From Megaleporinus macrocephalus (Eukaryota > Chordata > Actinopteri > Characiformes > Anostomidae): a DNA stretch of 64,000 nucleotides. Under the pieces are notes generated by a model. It did no database searches. It saw nothing but the letters and a program-made list of their open reading frames with translations, and was not told the DNA's origin. This document shows, piece by piece, positions 59,401 to 62,452 of this stretch; positions within the stretch are counted from its first letter, which is position 1; the number at the start of each line of letters is the position of its first letter. Where the stretch lies: the NCBI GenBank assembly GCA_021613375.1, contig CM038715.1, positions 1,375,001 through 1,439,000 of the forward strand, in the 5' to 3' direction. The translations under genes were made by a program, and so were the position numbers.

Positions 59401-62286
59401 TCTTTTAGTGTTGCTGCCCCCACTCTTTGGAATGCCCTACCTCTTTCTATGTTTAAATCTCAGCTCAAGTCCCACTTTTCTCGTCTTTCTTTCACTCTCT
59501 TTAACTTTCTTTCACTCTTTTTTTTCCTCGTTTGTTCAGCGTCCTTGGGTTTGTGAAAGGCGCTATATAAGTGCAACCTATTATTATTATTTATTATTAT
59601 TTTCTCTTTACACTTCACCTCTTTCTTATGCAAATGAATTAACTCACTCACTCCTACCTATTCATAACTAATATCTTCAGAAAGGCTTGTAATTAGTGCC
59701 CATTTTGACTGTAAAGTAAATAAATGAAGGGTGGTCTTTGACAAAAAATCTTAATATCAGGTCTTACTCACCACAAGCTACTAAATATATCATTACTGAA
59801 TCTAAAATACTAATATTTTCCATTTCTGCCTCAGGACCCAGGCTGTGTTAGTTGAGTTCACTCAGTACCACAGAGAGACTGGGCTGTTCATGCCTGTTTC
59901 CATACGACTGGAGAACACACAGAGAGAGGGGATTCACTCCACCATCTCCGCTCAGGCTTTCCACATCCCAGGATCGTATTCTGGACTGGACTTAAACATC
60001 GCTTTAACGGTACAGCAACCAGAAACCAAACGATATTGTTACCAACAGGGCTGCTTTGTACTAGAGAGGGTAGTTGGGGGAACTACAGGCCCCAAAATAT
60101 ATTATTGGAAGGTCTGGTAGCCCCTAATTCACCTCTTGGGTCCCCTGAATGTCTCATTAGACCACAATTCTGGGGGATTCCTGAAAATAAAAGTATTAAG
60201 ACGTTATGGTGTCTTAGTTTAAGGGACATATTTTTAGTTTTCAGTAAATTTTCAGTTACCATATGTCCTGATAAAAAAAAAATAATAATTTGAGGTGTAT
60301 GAAAGCACGGAAAACTGAAATATATACCTTTTAATTAAAAGAGTTCTTGTTTTCTTCATAGTCTACTTGTATGTTGAATGACTAGACGTTAGACATTATC
60401 ATGCCCAGCCCTAAGCGCCAGGGAAGATTTGGTTAAACTAGATTTCAGTCAACATGCTATGCTGTTTGTTATGTGGGATTTTGAAGTTCTCTGTCTTCTG
60501 CTAGGCCCTGCTGCTGATCTTCTCTGTGTGCATCCTGAGTGCTGAAATATGGGCCACGTTCAGGGAAGGTGTTCAGTTTGTGAGGCCGGGCTGGCATCTC
60601 CTGCAGCTCCTGCTGGCTCTGCTGTCGCTAACAGCAGCCTTACTGCGCCTTTATTTCCTGTCCAAGGCCACCGCCTGCCTCTCCACCCACCTCTCCCAGC
60701 CAAACACCTTCACTGACTTCCACAGCGTAGCCCTTCTAGCCCAGTGGTCCTCTCAGCTCTCAGCAGTATTGCTGACATTACTGGTTCTACAGGTAAAACC
60801 GTGTTAGCTTACGTTCTTAAATACATGAATAATGAATAATAATCATATCCTGTTGTGTAAAAGAAAAATTCCTGTTCTCCTGACTTTTCCCCCGCCTCCA
60901 AAACATGTTTGTAATTACATCACCATGCACCAGCAGGCAAGTAAACATAACGGGTCTGTCTCAAACCTACTGAGCTCCTACATAGGCAGCATTTTATGTC
61001 ATAGTATGCGCTCCCGGCATGTAGACTGTCCCAATTCTTACATACCATAAACATGCTGTCTACTGAGGAACCTTATTTAGACCTGATTTTAAGAAGCTTC
61101 CAACTCTTCCTCAGCCGCTAAGACAATCCCATGATGCACCGCAGGCTAATCTAGGAGCAGTGAAGTGGTTTTAAAATGTGAGTTATTTTGATTCTCTCTG
61201 GAGTTTTAATGTGTTTCTGGTCATATAATCACACAAAACAGTATTTTATTATCAACTCTGTAACGAGTCCTTCACCATTTACACTTTTATACTCCAGACA
61301 TTAGCATTTATGCTAGCGGATTTTTAAGCCTCGGGCTACTGTTTTGGATGCTGGCCGGTAGCTTAGCAACCAGCTAAACCACCGGTGTCGTGCTGCAGTG
61401 GGCGGGAACAAGCCGTGACGCAGTCTCTCTCTAACTAGAGCGTCTCAGTAATCTGTTTTATGAGGAGAGATGAGGAGAGAACACTGCTACTTACACAGCT
61501 GCTACCTAGACAGCCTACTTAGACACTCACTAGGATTTGAGACAGACCCAACATTTACCAATAACCCATCACTAAAAACGCTAGATCAGAACTCCTCCCT
61601 GAAACTTGTTTAATGTACAGGATGTTGTTAACAGTGATGATATGAAAACAATTGATTGGACGTTGTTTGTTTCGACTGTGTTCCTGTGTCCAGTATGTAA
61701 TAACAGTCATCAGGGCTTTCTGTTTTATAGATGGTGGGTGCCCTGAGGTTTGTGAGGAGATGGGTGGTGTTCGGCAGAGTTCTGCAGCAGGCCTTCTCTG
61801 AGATGTGTGGAGTGTTCCTCCTGTTTATGCTCCTTCTGCTCCTCTTCTCCCACACAGGCTGCGTGGTACTTCATTACGTTATATACGTTACACACAAATG
61901 CTAGAAATATAAACTTTACTCTATATGCCCCATGGCACACTAATTAGATGTAACGCTCCTTTGATTTTTAGCTCTTTTCAGGCTCGATGGAGGGCTTTAG
62001 GACCATGTGGCAAACAAACCAGTCTCTGCTGGGCTTACTGAGAGGTCGAGAAATGTTACATCAACTGTGTGAGCAGCATCCCGTGCTTGGGCCCCTTTAC
62101 TGCATCTCTGTGTTTGGGGTGGGCTTCTGGCTGCTTGGACGACTTGGTGGAGCCGCGTTAGTGCACACCTACAGGACGTTCCAGGCAGACATGTACCGAC
62201 CATCCATGGAGCCACAAGACTATGAGATGGTGGAGTTTCTCATCAAAAGACTCAAGCTGTGGATGGGCCTCAGCAAAGCAAAGGAG
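8535..62286 (+). CDS. pkd1: Polycystin-1 family gene, 41 exons traced, 3' end beyond window
   Basis: The product is a giant membrane receptor-channel subunit. Polycystin-1 proteins act in primary cilia and at the plasma membrane and assemble with a TRPP (polycystin-2) channel through C-terminal membrane segments and a tail coiled coil. I joined 41 exons by reading frame, GT/AG sites and phase. They give 3,789 codons without a stop. Order: signal peptide (1-20), C-type lectin domain (about 22-143), cysteine-rich LDL-A-like segment (about 234-280), PKD-type repeats (about 400-1790), REJ/GAIN region (about 1800-2600), GPS (about 2620-2665), TM1 (about 2690), PLAT (about 2725-2850), TM2-TM6, TOP loop, TM7-TM11. 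Exon sizes and phases match human PKD1 exons 6-45. LRR, WSC and the first PKD domain are missing, so this may be the shorter teleost paralogue (pkd1b), which I could not verify. The last exon is not in the window. Family identity is very secure; orthologue versus paralogue is not. Confidence 0.96.
8907..9087 (+). CDS. pkd1: pkd1 exon 2: first half of C-type lectin domain
   Basis: Enters in phase 1 and leaves in phase 2 at gtaagg. It reads [10 protein letters not shown], then HCYW, then [19 protein letters not shown], the typical first part of a C-type lectin fold with its first cysteines and the helix-2 WLEAR..C motif. Size (181) is close to human PKD1 exon 6. Confidence 0.9.
9123..9236 (-). 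mobile_element. LINE 3'-end fragment
   Basis: 'tttcaggtttatttgtcatg' through 'tacagcagggcagcattata' repeats the 3' terminus of the LINE at 4255-4370 in the same orientation. It is a severely 5'-truncated copy of the same family, lying in intron 2 just after exon 2. Confidence 0.85.
9240..10400. other. Intron 2, AT-rich, no recognised feature
   Basis: AT-rich intronic sequence with a short ttg run near 9335-9355. I saw no exon, transposon end or RNA gene. Confidence 0.5.
10418..10608 (+). CDS. pkd1: pkd1 exon 3: second half of C-type lectin domain
   Basis: Enters in phase 2 and leaves in phase 1 at gtacaa. It contains VVWLKNGI and then [18 protein letters not shown] followed by RFICG, the C-terminal cysteine framework of a C-type lectin domain. 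The usual WND calcium motif reads WRN and no EPN or QPD is evident, so canonical calcium-dependent sugar binding is doubtful. The acceptor chosen (ttccag) satisfies the phase. Confidence 0.88.
10842..11918. mobile_element. Non-autonomous hAT transposon, 1,077 bp, with 8-bp target duplication
   Basis: It starts caggggcg and ends cgcccctg. The terminal inverted repeats also share ttaggggtgct just inside. It is flanked on both sides by gcatctac (10834-10841 and 11919-11926), an exact 8-bp duplication as expected for hAT. No transposase frame exists inside. The middle carries an internal duplication of roughly 200 bp (about 11255-11475 against about 11485-11660). Confidence 0.93.
12067..12163. 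repeat. Back-to-back (AAT)n/(ATT)n palindromic microsatellite
   Basis: A run of ataat repeats turns directly into an att run, so the two halves are reverse complements and can form a hairpin. It lies in intron 3. Confidence 0.95.
12645..12763 (+). CDS. pkd1: pkd1 exon 4: linker after lectin domain
   Basis: Enters in phase 1 and leaves in phase 0 at gtgggt after QQRVE. It encodes a stretch with [15 protein letters not shown]. The acceptor follows a strong pyrimidine tract (ttctttccttctag). Size is close to human PKD1 exon 8. Confidence 0.87.
12964..15000. repeat. 36-bp minisatellite, about 56 copies
   Basis: Unit tactttctactccttacatt plus tacactccattatcag. The array fills much of intron 4. 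Marker variants (gcattatc, aatccattatcagcac, gctccatt) recur with an 864-bp offset, exactly 24 units; for example 13561 pairs with 14425 and 13311 with 14175. The array is therefore two tandem higher-order blocks. It sits inside a longer AT-rich repeat carrying 'actttactggagtaa' near 12935 and related motifs near 15300-15470. Confidence 0.97.
15944..16091 (+). CDS. pkd1: pkd1 exon 5
   Basis: Phase 0 to phase 1, donor gtaaga. It encodes [13 protein letters not shown] and then QILRPYCSP, a beta-rich linker between the lectin domain and the cysteine-rich segment. Size is near human PKD1 exon 9. Confidence 0.87.
16092..16900. other. Intron 5, first part, no recognised feature
   Basis: AT-rich intron with a short G-rich patch near 16345-16365. 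No exon or transposon end was recognised. Confidence 0.4.
16905..17030. repeat. Dispersed teleost repeat fragment
   Basis: 'gtggtggatcattctcagca' followed by 'gagtggatcagacacagcag' and 'tgctgctggag' is, from memory, the terminal part of a widespread teleost interspersed repeat. Related pieces appear near 38104-38260 and 44905-44985. Confidence 0.6.
17277..17542 (+). CDS. pkd1: pkd1 exon 6: cysteine-rich LDL-A-like segment
   Basis: Phase 1 to phase 0, donor gtgagt; the acceptor follows a (CT)n tract. Eight cysteines lie in the first half ([30 protein letters not shown]), matching the position of the LDL-A module in polycystin-1. A proline-rich stretch ([12 protein letters not shown]) follows. 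Size is near human exon 10. Confidence 0.9.
17620..17700. mobile_element. Possible Tc1-type terminal fragment
   Basis: 'cagtcaaaggtttggagaca' resembles a common fish Tc1-like inverted repeat. No matching far end was found, and the rest of intron 6 up to 18824 shows nothing else recognisable. Confidence 0.4.
18825..19574 (+). CDS. pkd1: pkd1 exon 7: start of PKD-repeat region
   Basis: Phase 0 to 0, 750 bp, donor gtactg. It begins [20 protein letters not shown] and continues with [13 protein letters not shown], a well conserved polycystin-1 region after the LDL-A module. Degenerate PKD-type beta sandwiches follow. Length is close to human PKD1 exon 11. Confidence 0.95.
19575..20643. other. Intron 7, no recognised feature
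   Basis: AT-rich, with open minus-strand frames (19669-19990) that have leucine/cysteine-rich, non-homologous translations. Nothing recognisable as a transposon or RNA. Confidence 0.4.
20644..20775 (+). CDS. pkd1: pkd1 exon 8: PKD-type repeat
   Basis: 132 bp, phase 0 to 0, donor gtgagc. It contains [12 protein letters not shown] and ends HTLK, the core strands of a PKD-like domain without the WDFGDG signature. Confidence 0.93.
21179..21354 (+). CDS. pkd1: pkd1 exon 9: PKD-type repeat
   Basis: 176 bp, phase 0 to 2, donor gttagc. It reads [16 protein letters not shown] and ends GVTIR, linking into the WDFDD of exon 10. Confidence 0.93.
21470..21606 (+). CDS. pkd1: pkd1 exon 10: PKD repeat
   Basis: 137 bp, phase 2 to 1, donor gtaaga. 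It begins RWDFDDES and ends VLHTYTTPG, the classic PKD motif pair (WDFGDG-like, then H.Y...G). Confidence 0.95.
21986..25608 (+). CDS. pkd1: pkd1 exon 11: giant exon, PKD repeats and start of REJ
   Basis: 3,623 bp open throughout, phase 1 to 0, donor gtatgt. About twelve PKD repeats follow one another. Clear signatures are [36 protein letters not shown] and RWDFGDS. Several others have lost the aspartates ([20 protein letters not shown]). Many N-glycosylation sequons are present. After about residue 1790 the REJ segment begins (CSQPRVS, then YLWEIFRD, then [10 protein letters not shown]). The size is almost that of human PKD1 exon 15 (about 3.6 kb). Confidence 0.98.
25634..25720 (-). mobile_element. 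LINE 3'-end fragment
   Basis: 'gttttattgtcatatgcaca' right after exon 11 is the reverse complement of a typical fish LINE 3' terminus (tgacaataaaac). Only the tail is present. The rest of intron 11 (to 26073) is AT-rich with a (TA)n run near 25725-25760. Confidence 0.6.
26074..26247 (+). CDS. pkd1: pkd1 exon 12: REJ region
   Basis: Phase 0 to 0, donor gtaagt. It encodes [20 protein letters not shown], a typical REJ strand pair (L..G..Y.F.L). The acceptor is cagcag, so a 3-base shorter start at 26077 is equally possible. Confidence 0.93.
26343..26480 (+). CDS. pkd1: pkd1 exon 13: REJ region
   Basis: 138 bp, phase 0 to 0, donor gtattc. It includes [10 protein letters not shown] and [10 protein letters not shown], the cysteine pairs of the REJ region. 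Confidence 0.93.
26599..26881 (+). CDS. pkd1: pkd1 exon 14: REJ region
   Basis: 283 bp, phase 0 to 1, donor gtaagt. It encodes FKWSAKNT, then [16 protein letters not shown], then [11 protein letters not shown], matching the conserved REJ core (P..G.C.V.P). Confidence 0.95.
26882..28403. other. Intron 14, possible degenerate DNA transposon
   Basis: About 27473 ('ggtgaccagagttctaaaat') and about 28195 ('ggggatgtctggtcccc') look like imperfect inverted ends of a fish DNA transposon. No transposase frame lies between them. A short (caag)n sits near 27993-28010. The remainder shows nothing recognisable. Confidence 0.35.
28404..28635 (+). CDS. pkd1: pkd1 exon 15: REJ region
   Basis: Phase 1 to 2, donor gtgtgc. 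It begins [18 protein letters not shown] (joined to CSG of exon 14) and includes [20 protein letters not shown], both strongly polycystin-like. Confidence 0.95.
28748..28898 (+). CDS. pkd1: pkd1 exon 16: end of REJ, start of GAIN-like region
   Basis: 151 bp, phase 2 to 0, donor gtgggg. It encodes [13 protein letters not shown] and then [15 protein letters not shown], a helical segment. Confidence 0.93.
28945..29130. mobile_element. Short MITE-like element
   Basis: 'tgctctcacactag' at the left and 'ctagtgtgtgtacgct' at the right form imperfect inverted termini around a GC-rich centre unlike the neighbouring intron. A direct duplication follows: the block with 'gccacccagaactcca' and 'ctcgagttccccttcc' occurs at about 29165-29240 and again at about 29370-29450. 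Confidence 0.5.
29902..30036 (+). CDS. pkd1: pkd1 exon 17: GAIN-like helical region
   Basis: 135 bp, phase 0 to 0, donor gtacgt. It encodes [20 protein letters not shown] and [12 protein letters not shown], the helical part before the GPS. Confidence 0.93.
30411..30555 (+). CDS. pkd1: pkd1 exon 18: GAIN-like helical region
   Basis: 145 bp, phase 0 to 1, donor gtaagt. It contains [19 protein letters not shown] and ends GKNILNVLS. The next exon is 4.7 kb away across a repeat-filled intron. Confidence 0.95.
30690..31735 (+). mobile_element. MITE-like repeat, copy A of an inverted pair
   Basis: Blocks 'ggagggtttgggttagctaa', 'ctctctggccacgcccc' and 'ggatagggtgggctttgatt' recur reverse-complemented at about 47085-47935. 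No coding potential. It lies in intron 18. Confidence 0.85.
32475..33030 (+). mobile_element. hAT-like repeat, copy A of an inverted pair
   Basis: It opens with caggggtcactaatagg, a hAT-type terminus, and continues with 'gcggtccgggtccg' and a roughly 500-bp body. The body recurs reverse-complemented at about 40940-41468. The right side merges into the 20-bp minisatellite. The 63-codon frame inside has no recognised domain. Confidence 0.75.
33034..34971. repeat. 20-bp minisatellite with tRNA A-box-like unit, about 97 copies
   Basis: Unit ggtggtgtagtggttagtay. Each copy holds TGGTGTAGTGG, a full match to the Pol III A-box consensus (TRGYNNARNGG). The phrase resembles the 5' part of eukaryotic tRNAs and a common tRNA-related fish repeat. 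No B box (GGTTCRANNCC) was seen. A second array of the same unit lies on the other side of exon 19. Confidence 0.97.
35288..35893 (+). CDS. pkd1: pkd1 exon 19: GAIN-like domain body
   Basis: 606 bp, phase 1 to 1, donor gtagcg. It encodes [16 protein letters not shown], then [17 protein letters not shown], beta-rich sequence before the GPS. Size is close to human PKD1 exon 23. It is an island of unique sequence between two arrays of the same minisatellite. Confidence 0.96.
35974..36788. repeat. 20-bp minisatellite, second array, about 41 copies
   Basis: Same unit and strand as the array at 33034-34971. The rarer variant 'cagtaagttggtgtagtggt' recurs about 180 bp apart (about 36090 and 36270), so this array has its own higher-order period of nine units. 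Confidence 0.97.
36789..37475. other. Intron 19, 3' part, no recognised feature
   Basis: Very AT-rich sequence between the second minisatellite and exon 20. Nothing recognisable. Confidence 0.4.
37476..37614 (+). CDS. pkd1: pkd1 exon 20
   Basis: 139 bp, phase 1 to 2, donor gtaagt. It encodes [18 protein letters not shown] and FLTPL, strands of the GAIN-like fold just before the GPS. Confidence 0.93.
37737..37989 (+). CDS. pkd1: pkd1 exon 21: GPS motif
   Basis: 253 bp, phase 2 to 0, donor gtgcgt. It contains [22 protein letters not shown] and then [16 protein letters not shown], the G-protein-coupled receptor proteolytic site with an intact HL-T cleavage triad. Known family behaviour is autoproteolytic cleavage here into non-covalently joined N- and C-terminal fragments, so this product is probably cleaved. 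Length matches what I recall for human PKD1 exon 25. Confidence 0.96.
38104..38260. repeat. Dispersed teleost repeat fragment
   Basis: 'agcactttattaggaacacc' and 'ctgtccactctattagatac' belong, from memory, to the same widespread repeat family as 16905-17030. Confidence 0.6.
38245..38640 (+). mobile_element. MITE-like repeat, copy A of an inverted pair
   Basis: 'tttattcaagtgtaccatta', 'atcttttgattgaga' and 'aagatacaaatatgtttctt' recur reverse-complemented at about 43010-43415. No coding potential. Confidence 0.85.
38932..39127 (+). CDS. pkd1: pkd1 exon 22: TM1 and start of PLAT
   Basis: 196 bp, phase 0 to 1, donor gtgaga. TM1 is [21 protein letters not shown] basic/charged stretch ([10 protein letters not shown]) and the first PLAT strand ([10 protein letters not shown]) follow. 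Confidence 0.97.
39281..39448 (+). CDS. pkd1: pkd1 exon 23: PLAT domain
   Basis: 168 bp, phase 1 to 1, donor gttgta. It encodes [20 protein letters not shown] and then [14 protein letters not shown], the hallmark PLAT/LH2 sequence that binds lipids and partner proteins on the cytoplasmic side in this family. Confidence 0.97.
39531..39674 (+). CDS. pkd1: pkd1 exon 24: end of PLAT domain
   Basis: 144 bp, phase 1 to 1, donor gtaaga. It encodes [16 protein letters not shown] and [12 protein letters not shown], the closing PLAT strands. Confidence 0.97.
39800..40010 (+). CDS. pkd1: pkd1 exon 25: TM2
   Basis: 211 bp, phase 1 to 2, donor gtaaca. An amphipathic stretch ([20 protein letters not shown]) and [10 protein letters not shown] lead into TM2 ([18 protein letters not shown]). 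Confidence 0.96.
40011..40935. other. Intron 25, first part
   Basis: No exon. A short (aat)n lies near 40555-40582. The rest is not recognisable up to the repeat at 40940. Confidence 0.4.
40940..41468 (-). mobile_element. hAT-like repeat, copy B (inverted relative to 32475)
   Basis: Reverse complement of the 32475-33030 repeat: 'ccagaactagacgagcaggt', 'gcgcacgcgattggtctctg' and 'gggtccggacccggac' correspond to that copy. The terminal caggggtc is missing, so the end is eroded. Confidence 0.75.
41552..41675 (+). CDS. pkd1: pkd1 exon 26: TM3
   Basis: 124 bp, phase 2 to 0. TM3 is [20 protein letters not shown], followed by LFGKTKSK. Homology to the family places the boundary after KSK, where the intron begins gcatgg, a GC donor. 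No in-phase GT donor lies nearby. Confidence 0.88.
41839..41991 (+). CDS. pkd1: pkd1 exon 27: cytoplasmic loop
   Basis: 153 bp, phase 0 to 0, donor gtgaga. It encodes [20 protein letters not shown] and further Ser/Pro-rich, low-conservation sequence of the large TM3-TM4 loop. Confidence 0.85.
42100..42680. mobile_element. MITE, copy A of a direct pair
   Basis: About 580 bp with ends gtgtctcaaatcct and aggttttgagacac that are inverted repeats. The body ('cctacataggcagcatttta', 'gatgcaccgcaggctaatct', 'gatgctggccggtagcttag') is nearly identical to 60952-61550. No coding potential. Confidence 0.9.
43010..43415 (-). mobile_element. MITE-like repeat, copy B (inverted relative to 38245)
   Basis: Reverse complement of 38245-38640 over about 390 bp; for example 'aagaaacatatttgtatctt' matches. 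Both copies lie in introns of pkd1, 4.7 kb apart. Confidence 0.87.
43655..44180 (+). mobile_element. LINE 3'-end fragment
   Basis: The frame at 43667-43909 encodes [20 protein letters not shown] and [12 protein letters not shown], the C-terminal signature of L2/CR1-like LINE proteins. The following 'aacctgtttgtactagatag' block recurs at about 49498-49553. Confidence 0.8.
44509..44573 (+). CDS. pkd1: pkd1 exon 28: cytoplasmic loop, 65-bp microexon
   Basis: Phase 0 to 2, donor gtacag, acceptor after a long T tract. It encodes [16 protein letters not shown]. Supported mainly by phase and by the matching small exon 32 of human PKD1. Confidence 0.8.
44657..44841 (+). CDS. pkd1: pkd1 exon 29: cytoplasmic loop
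   Basis: 185 bp, phase 2 to 1, donor gtgtgt. It encodes [19 protein letters not shown] and a basic patch RLLKRKKKL. The acceptor region tagcag allows start at 44657 or 44660. Confidence 0.85.
44985..46315 (-). mobile_element. LINE 3' region, degraded
   Basis: Minus-strand [12 protein letters not shown] and [13 protein letters not shown] (46303-46076) are L2/CR1-like RT C-terminal motifs. The long tail 44985-46070 ('ggaggaagaaaccatgggag' on +) is a familiar fish LINE 3' UTR. Frames are broken. Confidence 0.75.
46902..47016 (+). CDS. pkd1: pkd1 exon 30: cytoplasmic loop
   Basis: 115 bp, phase 1 to 2, donor gtgagt. It encodes a Ser-rich, acidic stretch ([20 protein letters not shown]). Likely flexible. 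Confidence 0.82.
47085..47935 (-). mobile_element. MITE-like repeat, copy B (inverted relative to 30690)
   Basis: Reverse complement of parts of 30690-31735: 'gcccaccctatcccctaa' and 'ggggcgtggccagagagtaa' correspond to that copy. It lies in intron 30. Confidence 0.87.
48065..48231 (+). CDS. pkd1: pkd1 exon 31: cytoplasmic loop
   Basis: 167 bp, phase 2 to 1, donor gtgagt. It encodes [20 protein letters not shown] and SIVSNTRI, a Ser/Cys-rich loop segment. Confidence 0.84.
48380..48845 (+). pseudogene. Degenerate Tc1/mariner-type transposase fragment
   Basis: From about 48540 the sequence aligns, from memory, with the C-terminal half of a fish DDE transposase. Recognisable parts are [20 protein letters not shown], and near the end 'ccaattgggcatctgtggga', which corresponds to the usual NPIEHLWD. 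Several stops are present and the second catalytic aspartate appears lost. No inverted repeats were found. Confidence 0.7.
48846..49490. other. Intron 31 segment, no recognised feature
   Basis: Short open frames at 48856-49142 have no recognised domain. Nothing else seen. Confidence 0.3.
49495..51115 (+). mobile_element. LINE 3' half, interrupted by a MITE
   Basis: It encodes [24 protein letters not shown] and FFLW-type RT thumb motifs (49599-49853), then [16 protein letters not shown], then, beyond an insertion (about 50056-50810), the 3' UTR ending 'gaatgacaataaagtctcct'. The first frame is closed by a premature stop after FYRYV. Confidence 0.85.
50056..50812. mobile_element. MITE nested in the LINE
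   Basis: Left end gggcgttttcacacc and right end ggtgtgaaaacaccc are inverted repeats. The body includes 'ccgcaccaaacgaaccag'. It splits the LINE at 49495-51115, so it is younger. The target duplication is unclear. Confidence 0.87.
51116..51185. repeat. Dispersed SINE-tail-like sequence
   Basis: 'gtaagtcactctggataaga' followed by 'gcgtctgctaaatgctgtaa' is, from memory, among the most frequent dispersed sequences of teleost genomes. Confidence 0.65.
51186..52550 (-). mobile_element. Possible transposon-derived coding remnant
   Basis: Minus-strand stretches [19 protein letters not shown] (about 52170-52110) and [19 protein letters not shown] (about 51990-51930) look like two parts of one former protein with stops between them. 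The second resembles the C-terminal dimerisation segment of hAT-type transposases. The assignment is weak. Confidence 0.4.
52553..52587. repeat. (TG)n microsatellite
   Basis: About 15 uninterrupted tg dinucleotides in intron 31. Confidence 0.97.
52993..53195 (+). CDS. pkd1: pkd1 exon 32: TM4 and TM5
   Basis: 203 bp, phase 1 to 0, donor gtgagc. TM4 is [22 protein letters not shown]5 is [20 protein letters not shown], ending LEPLK. Exactly the length I recall for human PKD1 exon 36. Confidence 0.97.
53407..53604 (+). CDS. pkd1: pkd1 exon 33: cytoplasmic loop before TM6
   Basis: 198 bp, phase 0 to 0, donor gtgagg. It encodes [20 protein letters not shown], then [25 protein letters not shown] is a strong polycystin-1 signature just before TM6. 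Confidence 0.97.
53738..54785 (-). mobile_element. LINE fragment with intact YADD box
   Basis: Minus-strand RT pieces in broken frames: [12 protein letters not shown] and [11 protein letters not shown] (54737-54474), [15 protein letters not shown] (54464-54216), and [18 protein letters not shown] (54179-53760). It ends in an (aat)n run at about 53738 on the + strand, as usual for L2/CR1-like 3' ends. Confidence 0.88.
55254..55292. repeat. (ATT)n microsatellite
   Basis: About 13 att repeats in intron 33. Confidence 0.95.
55799..55965 (+). repeat. Upstream duplicate of the 3' end of intron 33
   Basis: This segment is about 85-90% identical by eye to 56453-56613, which leads into exon 34's acceptor. 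It keeps the pyrimidine-rich end (ctgcatctttttctgc) but has ttccatactcc where the real site has tttctacag. No exon copy follows it. A (ta)n run precedes it at about 55757-55784. Confidence 0.85.
56329..56413. repeat. (GATA)n microsatellite, about 21 copies
   Basis: Nearly uninterrupted gata repeats in intron 33, about 40 bp before the duplicated intron end. A frame on the minus strand (ISIYLSIYL) is only the repeat. Confidence 0.98.
56620..56774 (+). CDS. pkd1: pkd1 exon 34: TM6
   Basis: 155 bp, phase 0 to 2, donor gtaaaa. TM6 is [16 protein letters not shown]. The start of the extracellular TOP (polycystin) domain follows, with [14 protein letters not shown]. Confidence 0.96.
57026..57138 (+). 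CDS. pkd1: pkd1 exon 35: TOP domain
   Basis: 113 bp, phase 2 to 1, donor gtaaga. It encodes [19 protein letters not shown] and [10 protein letters not shown], corresponding to the W.W......L segment of the TOP domain. Confidence 0.94.
57231..57324 (+). CDS. pkd1: pkd1 exon 36: TOP domain
   Basis: 94 bp, phase 1 to 2, donor gtgaga. It reads [20 protein letters not shown], then NHTASILPG. Shorter than human exon 40 but in the same phase. The longer open frame over this stretch is a different, wrong frame. Confidence 0.85.
57520..57642 (+). CDS. pkd1: pkd1 exon 37: TOP domain
   Basis: 123 bp, phase 2 to 2, donor gtgagt. It encodes [20 protein letters not shown] and [11 protein letters not shown], matching the polycystin G..W....C.......L.LG...L..L....W motif. 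Confidence 0.95.
57695..57845. repeat. Fragment of a Tc1-type repeat, also at 21630-21900
   Basis: 'aagttcagtcttagaagttg' near 57810 matches 'aagttcagtcttagaagttt' near 21852. 'cactactgtgcaaaag' at 57695 resembles a common fish Tc1 end. Confidence 0.5.
57846..58850. mobile_element. Element with long (about 200 bp) terminal inverted repeats
   Basis: The left arm (about 57846-58036) and right arm (about 58635-58850) are reverse complements. Examples are 'aaacgcgctgcaaacagaaa' against 'tctgtttgcagcgcgtttgt', and 'ggacgtgggaccacaaacag' against 'gtggtcccacgtcctttaag'. A hAT element interrupts it. There is no coding potential. It could fold into a long hairpin in pkd1 pre-mRNA. Confidence 0.9.
58045..58578. 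mobile_element. Non-autonomous hAT element, 534 bp, with 8-bp target duplication
   Basis: It starts tagtgatgggcaag and ends gatgatcacta, with short inverted termini sharing tagtgat. It is flanked by gcgtctaa at 58037-58044 and 58579-58586, an exact 8-bp duplication. It lies inside the long-inverted-repeat element, so it is the younger insertion. Confidence 0.93.
59030..59602 (+). mobile_element. LINE 3' end (L2/CR1-like)
   Basis: 'gattactgcaatgctctttt' (DYCNALF), [14 protein letters not shown] and [17 protein letters not shown] are C-terminal LINE motifs. It ends with 'aaaggcgctatataagtgca' and an (att)n tail. Stops break the frame before 59281. Confidence 0.9.
59835..60009 (+). CDS. pkd1: pkd1 exon 38: end of TOP domain
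   Basis: 175 bp, phase 2 to 0, donor gtacag. It encodes [20 protein letters not shown] and [12 protein letters not shown], the characteristic F..YN/H...LF strand of the polycystin domain before TM7. Confidence 0.96.
60505..60792 (+). CDS. pkd1: pkd1 exon 39: TM7, TM8 and TM9
   Basis: 288 bp, phase 0 to 0, donor gtaaaa. Hydrophobic segments: [36 protein letters not shown] and [13 protein letters not shown] (continuing into exon 40). These are S2 to S4 in channel nomenclature. Confidence 0.95.
60952..61550. mobile_element. MITE, copy B of a direct pair
   Basis: About 599 bp. Ends gggtctgtctcaaa and tttgagacagaccc are perfect 14-bp inverted repeats. The body is nearly identical to 42100-42680 in the same orientation. 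Confidence 0.93.
61731..61865 (+). CDS. pkd1: pkd1 exon 40: TM10 (S5)
   Basis: 135 bp, phase 0 to 0, donor gtactt. It encodes [19 protein letters not shown] (the basic S4-S5 linker) and [16 protein letters not shown]. The R.V..W.VFG.. motif is typical of the family. Confidence 0.96.
61972..62286 (+). CDS. pkd1: pkd1 exon 41: pore region and TM11 (S6)
   Basis: 315 bp, phase 0 to 0, donor gtacac. It encodes [16 protein letters not shown] (pore-helix region), TM11 around [18 protein letters not shown], and then [20 protein letters not shown] and [10 protein letters not shown], almost identical to the polycystin-1 tail start (the EPQDYEMVE and WMGLSK motifs). The final exon with the coiled coil is not in the remaining 1.7 kb. 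Confidence 0.97.
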
Positions 62287-62452
62287 GTACACATGTTGCT
62301 TGCTGAACATGATGAGTCATCCATCCATATTTGTAAAGGGCAACCAGTCAGAAAAGAGCTCATTTACATATTCCACATTTGAAAGTATACTATTTAATTT
62401 TAAGGGATAAACAGAGACTGTAAAATTGTTAAATTCAATGGTTACCATTATG

